NCBI GenBank assembly: GCA_022837485.1
Contig: JALHHH010000013.1
Location: 1-38,426 of the forward strand
Source: Bacteroidales bacterium
GTDB taxonomy: Bacteria > Bacteroidota > Bacteroidia > Bacteroidales > Lentimicrobiaceae
Direction: 5' to 3'
Length of the DNA stretch: 38,426 bases
The position numbers and the translations under genes were made by a program. Of this stretch, positions 10,190 through 17,946 are shown piece after piece (the first letter of the stretch is position 1; the number at the start of each line of letters is the position of its first letter). The notes below the pieces were generated by a model. It had not been told where the DNA came from, did not search any database, and worked only from the letters and a program-made list of their open reading frames with translations.

Positions 10190-12735
10190 TGAACGACCAG
10201 TTTGGTAATGTATGTGCCTTTGCCGGAGGTAATCCGCATCATATACGTGCCCGGCCGGCTGTCGGAAAGGTCGAAAACCGACTGGTGAATTCCCGGCAGG
10301 GCTTTTGCTATTTCCGTGTGGCGGATTACGCGTCCGCTGAGGTCGGTCAGACTTACATCAAAATGGTCGGAGGGTCCGTCGAGCATCAGAGTTACAGCCT
10401 TGCTTGCAGGATTCGGGAATATGCTGATAAAATCTTCCGGTGTGAGGTCGTCGATACCGTATGAACAGGCAGTAAAAGTAAAAGCTACACCAACCGTATC
10501 GCGGTTAACGCACCCGCTGTTCGGATCGGTTACCCTGACCCAGTGTTCCTGAAAATCGAAACTAATGCCCGACGTCCTAATTTCCAGGAAGCGGTCGGTT
10601 GCGCCGTTGCTCCAGAAATATTCGGCACCCTGATTTCCGGCATCCAGAACCAGGGTATCGTAGACGCACACCTGTATGTTGCCGTCAAGGATATAGTGTT
10701 CGGGTTTGATAAGGCTAATGGCTGGCAGAGGATTAACGGTAACGAGAACATTACTTTCCACGGTGTTGAAGTTATCAAATACGGTCAGATGATAGGTTGT
10801 GGTTTGGGAAGGCATTACTGTAACGCTTGCTTCCGTTGAAATTTCTGTATCTCCCAATTTCCAGCTGTAGTTATAAAACGGGTAATTCCCTCCGCTGGGA
10901 AGGGCTTGAAGTATGGTAGTTTCGCCGTAACAGATAGTGGATGGGATTGCCTGTGATCCGGTGGCGAGCATTCCGCCCGTAACGGTAACCACCACCTGAT
11001 CGGAAGGGCTGATGCATCCGTTTGCATCCGTTACCACCAGGCTGAAGATGGTTGTATTATAAAGCTTGCGGGTTGTAGGATCCTGGATATTCGGGTTCCA
11101 GAGGCTGTCTGACGGTTCCCACTGGTAGACGAACGGTGGCAGGCCCACCTCTGCGCTTCCGTGTAACTGGGTAAACGTGCCGTTGTTAATTTCAAAGTCA
11201 TCGCCGGCATTGGCAACCGGCAGGGGAAAAACGGTTACGGTAACCTGAGAAGTTGCCGGGCCATATCCGTCGTCGACGGTTACGGTATATGTCGTAGTTT
11301 CCTCAGGTTCAACCACGGGATTCTGAAGAGTGCTTGTCCAGCCGCCGGGTGCCGTCCACAGGTAGGTATATGGCTGCTGTATATTTCCTCCGAATGCTTC
11401 CACATTCAGCTGAACCGATTCGCCCAGGCATATTTCATCGTCACTCACCGAAGCCGAAGCAGCCAGCTGATCGCCTACAAAAAGAGTAGCCGCCGGAGAA
11501 ATGGAGTGTGGGGTGCATTCGCCGCTGACAACGCAGCGGAACTGGTATTGACCGAGTTCAAAAGTAGCAGGATCCACCGTCAGGGTATTTGTATTTGTAC
11601 CTGAATAGGGAGCACCTTCTGTGAGATACGTCCAGAATGCTGTGGGATTTGGCCTGAACTGCCATCTGAAGCTGGTATCTCCGATGGTTTCAACGCTGAA
11701 GATGGCTGCACCACCGATGGGAACCATCTGATCTTCAGGCCCTGATAATATTGTTGGGAGAGGATCGAGCTGCACATCGAATGTTTTTCCGTGTACCACC
11801 GAGCTATTGGAACAAAGGTCGACGACATTCCCGACGAGGCGAAGCTCGTAGGTGCCGTTTTCGTACATGGGCGGATCGAATGTGATGGTAAAGAACTTTT
11901 CCTGTTCGCCTCCGGCCTGACACCCGGCACCGTTTACACTTGTCACCAGGTGCTCGGTACCGTCGGGACCAAACAGTTTAAAATCGTTGGGACTAACGGA
12001 AAGGCAGCGGATATTTTCGGAAAAACCAAAGTAGAGCGAAGTAGCTCCGGCGCAGCCGATTTCATTGTCAACAAAAGAAATGGTGGCGGGAACATTATCG
12101 AAGATACTGGCGGTTGATGCTCCGAAATCAAGGGTGTAACCGGCAGAGGATGAAGCGGTCCAGTTGCTCACACATAACACATATGTATCGCCTGCCAGTA
12201 CATTGAGGTCTGCGTTCCATTTGTTTGTAGGGCCGCCTCCGTTACAATTGGAGTTTCCTCCGTTGGGACTGCTGATACCGGTTGCACCGTGATATCCTGC
12301 ACCTCCTGCAGCATTGCAGCTTTCCTGCATAAAAATGGCATTGTTGTAAATATCGCTGCACTCCATATCGTTCAGGTTAAACACAGCCCAGTCGTAATCA
12401 TCGTTCGGATTAACGGGTGTAATAACAAAACGAAGAAGTCCGGAAGATTGAACCGAGATCACATACCAGATGGTATTGGTTTCTCCGTCCATACACGAGC
12501 GGGGGCAACTTTGATTCGGGTTGATTTCGTTGGGATAATTTCCGGAGCCCAGGGGAACCAGGGGTTGATCGTAAAACCCCGTACAAACCGGAATGGCGCC
12601 AAGACAATCCTGAATGGTCGGAACCTGGGCTTTAAGAGTACCGGCAGCATACAGAAACAAGATTACCAGTGAAAAATAGCGTTTACAATTTCCGATTGTA
12701 CATTTTAGCCCCGTTCTGTAGTTTTTCCCATTCAT
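10186..12735 (-). CDS. Exported PKD/Ig-like protein with T9SS type A tail (first gene of operon)
   Basis: About 849 aa using the ATG at 12735; the alternative at 12759 adds eight residues. The signal sequence runs to AAGTLKAQ. The N-terminal domain (DCLGAIPVCTGFY, DGETNTIWYVISV, DDYDWAVFNLND, AGDTYVLCVSNWT) is a common N-terminal module of Bacteroidota T9SS surface proteins. It is followed by a domain with a conserved Cys pair, an Ig-like domain and PKD-type repeats closing with VTVTGG. The end repeats the shared module (VCVYDT, WSNGATDRF, TSGISFDF, CSYGIDD) and a Por secretion tail (ISIFPNPASKAVTLML, RPGTYMMRI, TKLVVQ). It is the promoter-proximal gene of a three-gene operon, with the next gene overlapping by ATGA. 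Surface or secreted; function unknown. Confidence 0.88.
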   Translation of the reverse strand: MNGKNYRTGLKCTIGNCKRYFSLVILFLYAAGTLKAQVPTIQDCLGAIPVCTGFYDQPLVPLGSGNYPNEINPNQSCPRSCMDGETNTIWYVISVQSSGLLRFVITPVNPNDDYDWAVFNLNDMECSDIYNNAIFMQESCNAAGGAGYHGATGISSPNGGNSNCNGGGPTNKWNADLNVLAGDTYVLCVSNWTASSSAGYTLDFGASTASIFDNVPATISFVDNEIGCAGATSLYFGFSENIRCLSVSPNDFKLFGPDGTEHLVTSVNGAGCQAGGEQEKFFTITFDPPMYENGTYELRLVGNVVDLCSNSSVVHGKTFDVQLDPLPTILSGPEDQMVPIGGAAIFSVETIGDTSFRWQFRPNPTAFWTYLTEGAPYSGTNTNTLTVDPATFELGQYQFRCVVSGECTPHSISPAATLFVGDQLAASASVSDDEICLGESVQLNVEAFGGNIQQPYTYLWTAPGGWTSTLQNPVVEPEETTTYTVTVDDGYGPATSQVTVTVFPLPVANAGDDFEINNGTFTQLHGSAEVGLPPFVYQWEPSDSLWNPNIQDPTTRKLYNTTIFSLVVTDANGCISPSDQVVVTVTGGMLATGSQAIPSTICYGETTILQALPSGGNYPFYNYSWKLGDTEISTEASVTVMPSQTTTYHLTVFDNFNTVESNVLVTVNPLPAISLIKPEHYILDGNIQVCVYDTLVLDAGNQGAEYFWSNGATDRFLEIRTSGISFDFQEHWVRVTDPNSGCVNRDTVGVAFTFTACSYGIDDLTPEDFISIFPNPASKAVTLMLDGPSDHFDVSLTDLSGRVIRHTEIAKALPGIHQSVFDLSDSRPGTYMMRITSGKGTYITKLVVQ

Positions 12736-12811
12736 GATAACCCAATAATAGACAAACAATAAGCTTTATTTCTACCCGAAAATACGCAGCGGCAGGGCAG
12801 AAGTCTTCACG

Positions 12812-12819
12812 CAAATATA
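12812..12819 (-). promoter_or_regulatory. -7 promoter element of the three-gene secreted-protein operon
   Basis: On the minus strand TATATTTG, an exact TAnnTTTG match, about 75 nt upstream of the start at 12735. The -33 element is not evident. Confidence 0.5.
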
Positions 12820-12845
12820 GAATTAAATCGATTGCTGATATGGTT

Positions 12846-12877
12846 TTTGCCTTAAAAAAAGCAATTGTGTAACTTTA
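12846..12877 (+). promoter_or_regulatory. Candidate promoter for the lipoprotein/thioredoxin-like pair
   Basis: TTTG at 12846-12849, a 20-nt spacer, then TAACTTTA at 12870-12877 (one mismatch to TAnnTTTG). It would leave a leader of about 110 nt before the ATG at 12990. It lies back to back with the minus-strand operon promoter. Confidence 0.4.
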
Positions 12878-12989
12878 CCGCGCGGTACCCATTACTCTAG
12901 GGGATAAAAAGAGACCGGCTGCCGGATAAAACGCACGTTCCGGCAATTTATGAGTCCTTTTTGCCGTTATATACCTGAATCATTCCACT

Positions 12990-13706
12990 ATGAAAACCTG
13001 CAGAACTTCCGGATTGCCGATTGCCTCAGCCCTGATCGCGTTGACACTTTTTGTTTTCTCCTGTGGCAAGGAAGAGGCCAACACCTTGAACCACATGCCC
13101 GAAGCCGTTTTTACCGTTGAACCTGCCCGGGGCGATGTGAATACCGGATTTGTGTTTGACGCTTCTGCTGTCAGCGATCAGGAAGACAACAATGCCTCTC
13201 TGGAAATCCGGTGGGACTGGACCGGCAACGGGACCTGGGATACGGAGTTTACCACGGATCGAACCGCTAACCGAAACTACAGCGAGCCGGGACTGTACTT
13301 TCCGCTAATGCAGGTCAGGGATTCAAAAGGGCTTTGCGATTCAGCCCGGATGATGCTGGTTGTGGTTAATGACCTGAACAATCAGCCACCCGATATGCCC
13401 ATCTACCTGTCTCCTCCCAACTGGCAAAACTGGATGGAACCTACGGTCATTTTCAGCTGGAGCTGTATCGACCATGACAACGACAGCATATTTTTCGATC
13501 TGTGGACAGGTTTCAGCCCGGAAACACTCGAGCCCACACTTACCGGGATTAGCGATTACACGGTTGAATATGGTCAGAAAGTGTATGAAACCACCATATC
13601 CGGTTTTCAGCTCAAAAAGGACTATTTCTGGCAGGTTTATGCCCGTGACGAAGCCGGCAATTACACGCCGGGGCACATCTGGAGGTTTACCACACGACCC
13701 GAATAA
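12990..13706 (+). CDS. PKD-domain lipoprotein
   Basis: 238 aa. Signal peptide with a lipobox (LFVFSC, Cys25), so a lipid-anchored envelope protein. Residues of about 35-128 form a PKD-like domain (EAVFTVEPARGDVNTGFVFDA, then IRWDWTGNGTWDTEF and YSEPGLYFPLMQVRD). Residues of about 135-236 resemble a fibronectin type III-like fold (PPDMPIYLSPPNW, FSWSCIDHDNDSIFFDL, YFWQVYARDEAGN). It probably binds or displays something at the outer membrane; no enzymatic motif is visible. The next gene starts 2 nt after its stop, indicating an operon. Confidence 0.8.
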   Translation: MKTCRTSGLPIASALIALTLFVFSCGKEEANTLNHMPEAVFTVEPARGDVNTGFVFDASAVSDQEDNNASLEIRWDWTGNGTWDTEFTTDRTANRNYSEPGLYFPLMQVRDSKGLCDSARMMLVVVNDLNNQPPDMPIYLSPPNWQNWMEPTVIFSWSCIDHDNDSIFFDLWTGFSPETLEPTLTGISDYTVEYGQKVYETTISGFQLKKDYFWQVYARDEAGNYTPGHIWRFTTRPE

Positions 13707-13708
13707 GC

Positions 13709-15040
13709 ATGAAATTCCGTTTCGTTATACTGCTTCTGCTAAGCCAGGCTACAGCTGCCAGCGGGCAGGATATACCGGAATTCTTCAATATCAGCGGCTG
13801 CATCCGCGGTCTCGACTCCTCCGGTATCTATCTCAGGGAATTTCATTTTGATGAAGAATTCGTTACGGACTCGGCAACCATAGGGAAAGACGGGTGTTTC
13901 CATTTCCGTATTTCAGCCCGGAAACCGGCCGGACATTACCGGATTCAGTTCGGTGGCAGGCGTTTCCTCGATCTGATCTTCTCGCACAGCGATATTTCCT
14001 TCCATACAACCATAAAGCAACCGATCGACAGCATCTCGTTTGAAAACTCTCCAGAAAACGAGATCTACTACCGTTACCTCAGGTTCCGACTGAAAAGCCA
14101 GCCGCGCATCGAAAACCTCCGCAAACAGCTCAAGGATTTCTCTCCGGATGATCCTTTTTTCAACATGGCCCGCAACGAGTATCTGAGTCTGATCGGGCAG
14201 GAAAAATCATTTACGGAGGCACTCATAGCCGGAGAAACCGATCAGTTTTCTGCAAAACTTATTAAACTGGACCGGGAACCGCCAGCCGACCCCTTACTGA
14301 GTCTGAAGGAGAGGCTAAGTTTTCAGTTTTCGCATTACCTGGATAAAGAAATATTCTCAGATACGTCCATACTGCGGTCTAATGCCCTTTCCGCCCGCAT
14401 CATCTCTTATCTTTCTTTTGTTACCGGCATTTGGCACGATGATCCCGAAAAAGGATTCCGTCTGGCTAGCATTAACCTGCTGGCGGCAGCTTCAGGATCG
14501 GAGGCAATGTCGCATGCCGTTGCCGGTTACCTGGCGGCGGGATTTAAGCGCCTTGGCTATGAAAGCCTGGCCGGAGAAATCGGCCGCTTGCCCATCCCCT
14601 GCTGCAGTTGTGCAAACCCCGGATCAGAGGACAAAAAAAACGGGATGAAGCACGCAAACCTGATGGGCCGCAAATTCCCATCTATAACCGCGATTGGAAG
14701 TAGCGGAACCGTCAGCCTGCCTTCCAGGTCAAACACAACGCTTCTGATCATCCCCGGAAGGGATTGTATTGCCGGACAAGCTCTTACAGAAAATGTAATG
14801 CTGATGAAACCTCATTTCAACAAAGCGGGCACCGAGGTATACATCCTGAGCGACCTAAAAGGATCCGGGAGGCAGGAAAGTGAGATACGGGCAATAAGCC
14901 TGAGAATGGATGAAGCCGGAAGAAAAAAAGTGCAGCATTTCAGCGGTTCGGAAGTGCCGCTTCTTCTCGAAATTGACCCTGACGGCACGGTAAGAAAAGC
15001 CGCAGCATCCTGGATTGAATTTGCAAAACAGCAATTCTAA
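13709..15040 (+). CDS. DUF4369/thioredoxin-like exported protein with incomplete CxxC
   Basis: 443 aa with a signal peptide (ends AASGQ). The layout matches Bacteroidota proteins with an N-terminal DUF4369-like beta domain (about 25-115; FNISGCIRGLDSSGIYL), a helical middle region and a C-terminal thioredoxin-like domain (about 320-443). In active family members the last domain has W-C-x-x-C. Here the corresponding site is GRDCIAG with a single Cys353, so ordinary dithiol redox chemistry is unlikely. An unusual Cys cluster (Cys298, Cys299, Cys301) precedes the domain. It lies 2 nt after the PKD lipoprotein gene, and its 3' end overlaps the convergent LutA-like gene by 4 nt. Family call is moderate; catalytic role doubtful. 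Confidence 0.72.
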   Translation: MKFRFVILLLLSQATAASGQDIPEFFNISGCIRGLDSSGIYLREFHFDEEFVTDSATIGKDGCFHFRISARKPAGHYRIQFGGRRFLDLIFSHSDISFHTTIKQPIDSISFENSPENEIYYRYLRFRLKSQPRIENLRKQLKDFSPDDPFFNMARNEYLSLIGQEKSFTEALIAGETDQFSAKLIKLDREPPADPLLSLKERLSFQFSHYLDKEIFSDTSILRSNALSARIISYLSFVTGIWHDDPEKGFRLASINLLAAASGSEAMSHAVAGYLAAGFKRLGYESLAGEIGRLPIPCCSCANPGSEDKKNGMKHANLMGRKFPSITAIGSSGTVSLPSRSNTTLLIIPGRDCIAGQALTENVMLMKPHFNKAGTEVYILSDLKGSGRQESEIRAISLRMDEAGRKKVQHFSGSEVPLLLEIDPDGTVRKAAASWIEFAKQQF

Positions 15041-15762
15041 AGCTCCCAACCCGAAGCCAGTATATCGACAAGGTGGATGGTCTTTACCGGAAGTTTATGC
15101 CTGCGGATATAAGCATCCTGATGCATAAGACAGGAGCTGTCGGTGGAAACGATGTATTCGGCACCGGTTTTTAAGGCAAGATTCACTTTATGCTCAGCCA
15201 TGGCTGAGGAGATGGCTTCATGTTTAACCGAAAACGTACCGCCGAATCCGCAGCATGTTCCGGGTTCCTCCATTTCAACAAGCTTCAGCCCTCTGACACT
15301 GGAAAGCAGAGTTCGGGGCTCATCCCTCAATCCATACTCGCGCAGGGCCGCACAGCTGTCGTGAAACGTTACCGTATGCTCAAACAAAGCACCTACACTC
15401 CTGACATTCATTACATTAACAAGAAAATCGGAAACTTCGTAAATATTTTTCTTCAGTAATCGGTACTCGTTATGAAGTGCCGAATTGTAGAACATTTCAT
15501 CATAATAATTCCGAACCATACCCACACAGGAGGCCGAAGGCGCGACTACATATTCGCAATTTTTAAAGTCGCGGATAAACTTTTCGCCCATTGACTTGGC
15601 ATGATCCCAAAAACCCGAGTTGAAGGCAAGCTGTCCGCAGCAGGTCTGATTTTTATTGTAACGAACGGTAACCCCGGCTTTTTCCAGAACTTTCACCATA
15701 CTGAATCCCGTTTCGGGATAAAGCTGATCTATGAAGCAGGGGATGAAAATATCGACGACCAT
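15037..15762 (-). CDS. lutA: LutA/YkgE-type (Fe-S) oxidoreductase subunit, two CCG domains
   Basis: 241 aa, cytoplasmic. Two CCG (cysteine-rich) domains are complete: Cys9, Cys41-Cys42-Gly43 and Cys79 in the first; Cys137, Cys170-Cys171-Gly172 and Cys211 in the second. This is the size and arrangement of LutA/YkgE, which with LutB and LutC oxidises L-lactate to pyruvate. LutB and LutC are not next to it; a LUD-domain protein lies 5.4 kb away at 21210. Homologous CCG subunits also occur in glycolate oxidase and heterodisulfide reductase, so the substrate is not certain. Its promoter is interleaved with that of the divergent beta-lactamase gene. The 3' end overlaps the convergent gene by 4 nt. 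Confidence 0.82.
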   Translation of the reverse strand: MVVDIFIPCFIDQLYPETGFSMVKVLEKAGVTVRYNKNQTCCGQLAFNSGFWDHAKSMGEKFIRDFKNCEYVVAPSASCVGMVRNYYDEMFYNSALHNEYRLLKKNIYEVSDFLVNVMNVRSVGALFEHTVTFHDSCAALREYGLRDEPRTLLSSVRGLKLVEMEEPGTCCGFGGTFSVKHEAISSAMAEHKVNLALKTGAEYIVSTDSSCLMHQDAYIRRHKLPVKTIHLVDILASGWEL

Positions 15763-15781
15763 CGGAATGCCAAAATTTTAA

Positions 15782-15812
15782 CAAACCTACGTTATATTTG
15801 TGGAAGAAACAA
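15782..15812. promoter_or_regulatory. Overlapping divergent promoters (lutA / class D beta-lactamase)
   Basis: Plus strand: TATATTTG at 15793-15800, 13 nt before the beta-lactamase ATG at 15814. Minus strand: TAGGTTTG at 15782-15789 with TTG at 15810-15812 and a 20-nt spacer, about 20 nt before the lutA ATG. The two -7 elements are only 3 bp apart, so both promoters cannot easily be occupied at once. Confidence 0.6.
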
Positions 15813-15813
15813 T

Positions 15814-16698
15814 ATGCATCAAAAAAAACCGCAGCCTGGTATGAGCAACAGCAAAGGCAATTCTGAATCTGAAAATAACAAGGGTGTCGTACGACCGAAT
15901 CTGTTAAAACCTGCCACTTTACCACTAATTATCATATTTCTGATTTTCGCTGCCATACCCTCGTGCCACGAAAAAGACCGTTGGGGCGGAGTGTTCACGC
16001 AACATGGCGTGGAAGGTACATTTGTGCTCAGCAAACTATCGACCGGAGAAACAAGGGCATGGAACGAAAACAGAGCCGCGGAGAGGTTTATTCCGGCATC
16101 CACATTTAAAATTCCGAATACTCTTATCGGACTGCAGACTGGAGCTGCCGGAAGCATTGAGGAGGTGTTTTTATGGGACAGCATTGAAAGGACGTACGAT
16201 GCATGGAACCGCGATATGAGTCTGAAAGAGGCGTTTCGTTTGTCGGCGGTATGGGTTTACCAGGAACTTGCACGGCGCACCGGCCGGGAAGCGATGGAAG
16301 CAATGCTGAGAAAATGCGAATACGGAAACATGCTGACCGGAACCGACATCGATCGTTTCTGGCTGGAAGGCGATATTGCGATTTCAGCACTGGAGCAGAC
16401 CACTTTTCTTAAGAGGCTGTGGATGAAAAGCTTGCCTTTCGACAGTACAAATCAGGAATTGGTGAGGCAGATCATGCTGCTGGAAACAACGGGAGACAAA
16501 AGGCTGTATGCAAAAACCGGTTGGGCAGCGCGCATAGAAAATCAGATCGGATGGTATACCGGTGTGGTGGAAAGCATGGATGAAACCTGGTTTTTCGCCC
16601 TGAACATCGATATAAAAAAGCCCGGAGATCTGGATGCCCGGATTTCCGTTAGCCGGGAAATACTCAGTGCGGAAGGAATTTATCCGTACACACGCTGA
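15814..16698 (+). CDS. Class D (OXA-type) serine beta-lactamase, probable lipoprotein
   Basis: About 294 aa from the ATG at 15814, which follows a TAnnTTTG promoter; ATG 15841 is an alternative. All class D landmarks are present: Ser96-Thr-Phe-Lys99 (active Ser and carboxylated Lys), Ser144-Ala-Val146, Tyr170-Gly-Asn, Trp183-Leu-Glu-Gly and Lys234-Thr-Gly. The flanking PASTFKIPNTLIGLQTG and VWVYQELARR are typical. It should hydrolyse beta-lactams by an acyl-serine route. The N-terminus has a hydrophobic segment ending IPSC (Cys51), suggesting a lipid-anchored periplasmic enzyme, though the ~30-residue stretch before it is unusually long. The substrate range cannot be read from sequence. No mobile element is adjacent. 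It converges with aroA, leaving a 2-bp gap. Confidence 0.9.
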   Translation: MHQKKPQPGMSNSKGNSESENNKGVVRPNLLKPATLPLIIIFLIFAAIPSCHEKDRWGGVFTQHGVEGTFVLSKLSTGETRAWNENRAAERFIPASTFKIPNTLIGLQTGAAGSIEEVFLWDSIERTYDAWNRDMSLKEAFRLSAVWVYQELARRTGREAMEAMLRKCEYGNMLTGTDIDRFWLEGDIAISALEQTTFLKRLWMKSLPFDSTNQELVRQIMLLETTGDKRLYAKTGWAARIENQIGWYTGVVESMDETWFFALNIDIKKPGDLDARISVSREILSAEGIYPYTR

Positions 16699-16700
16699 GG

Positions 16701-17933
16701 TCAGCCTCCCGTGAGAATGAATCCCGCTTTGCGCAGATCGTCCCAGAATCCGGGATACGACTTCGCCACCACTGATGGGGCATCAAGAATTACGGAACCG
16801 GTTTTCAGCGCAAGCATGGCAAAAGCCATAGCTATTCGATGATCGCCGAAAGCCGAAACCACACCACCTTTTACCGGATTCTGGCCCCTCAGGATTTCCA
16901 GCCTTCCTGCGAATGGTGAAACGGCTCGATATCCAAGTTTCAACAGACCAGAGATTACAGCCTGAATGCGGTCGCTTTCTTTTATATGAAGGGTAGACAG
17001 ACCCGTGAAGCGGGCGCCGGTACCTAGTCCGGCACATGCTACTGCCACGGCCGGGAGCAGATCGGGACAGGAATTGAAATCGTACTCCAGAAACGGAACC
17101 GGATTTCCGGAATGGGTTAAGATAAGGACATCGTTGTCGAAATGGGAGTCAACGCCCAGTTTACGGAAAATATCTACTGCAACGCGGTCTCCCTGAAGCG
17201 ATTCGGGCTTAAGCCCCCCGATATGGATGCTGCTGTCCGGCATTAGCGCCACCATTTGCATCCAGAAGGCGGCTGCCGACCAGTCGCCCTCTTCCGAAGT
17301 CTCCGATACCCTGTAACTGCCTTTATTTACTTTTATAACCGGCAAATTCATGAGTACCCGGGCACCCCGGCGCACCATAAGTCCGGCAGTGAGTTCAATA
17401 TAAGAAGGGGAAACCACACCTCCCTTCAGATGAATTTCTATTCCATTCTCCATTTCCGGAGCAACCAGCATAAGGGCTGAAACAAACTGACTGCTGACGG
17501 ATGCATCCACATCCACCTGGCCTCCGCTCAGCCTTTTACCTTCAATCATCAATGGCGGAAATCCCTGACGACCTGTATACTTAATTTCAGCACCCAGCAC
17601 CCGGAGGGCATCCACCAGCGGAGCGCAGGGGCGTTGCTGCATGCGCTGCGAACCGGTAAGCAGGTGTTTGCCGTCCGTATTGGCCAGCAGGGCTGCCATA
17701 AACCGGAAGACGGTACCCGCATCCCCAGCGTCAAAAACCGAATCATCCTTTTTGTGCCCGAGCTGAAATATCATTTTTTGCATCAGCAGGTAGTCATCAC
17801 TCCCCGGCTGTAATTGTTCCGGCACTTCTCCGGCCAGGTAATTCATCAGCAGAAGACGGTTGGCAATGCTTTTCGACAACGGAAGCCGGAGGCTTACATC
17901 GGGAGGCGACTGAGGCGGACGGATATGCATCAT
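16701..17933 (-). CDS. aroA: 3-phosphoshikimate 1-carboxyvinyltransferase (EPSP synthase)
   Basis: About 410 aa from the ATG at 17933; the upstream ATG at 17978 would overlap aroB. It joins shikimate-3-phosphate and phosphoenolpyruvate, the sixth step to chorismate. Family motifs are intact: LPLSKSIANR (Lys21), the AGTVFRF arginine, VSSQFVSALM, GDWSAAAFW, CPDLLPAVAVA (catalytic Asp), KESDRI, GDHRIAMAF and the terminal AKSYPGFWDDL lysine. It lies 13 nt downstream of aroB on the same strand, so the two shikimate genes are co-transcribed. Function is well supported. Confidence 0.95.
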   Translation of the reverse strand: MMHIRPPQSPPDVSLRLPLSKSIANRLLLMNYLAGEVPEQLQPGSDDYLLMQKMIFQLGHKKDDSVFDAGDAGTVFRFMAALLANTDGKHLLTGSQRMQQRPCAPLVDALRVLGAEIKYTGRQGFPPLMIEGKRLSGGQVDVDASVSSQFVSALMLVAPEMENGIEIHLKGGVVSPSYIELTAGLMVRRGARVLMNLPVIKVNKGSYRVSETSEEGDWSAAAFWMQMVALMPDSSIHIGGLKPESLQGDRVAVDIFRKLGVDSHFDNDVLILTHSGNPVPFLEYDFNSCPDLLPAVAVACAGLGTGARFTGLSTLHIKESDRIQAVISGLLKLGYRAVSPFAGRLEILRGQNPVKGGVVSAFGDHRIAMAFAMLALKTGSVILDAPSVVAKSYPGFWDDLRKAGFILTGG

Positions 17934-17946
17934 GGCTTTTTCGTTT

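Noticed and set aside
15601..15813. Extended N-terminus of the beta-lactamase (start at 15601)
   Set aside because: It overlaps the divergent lutA-like gene and its promoter; the plus promoter at 15793-15800 lies after that start.
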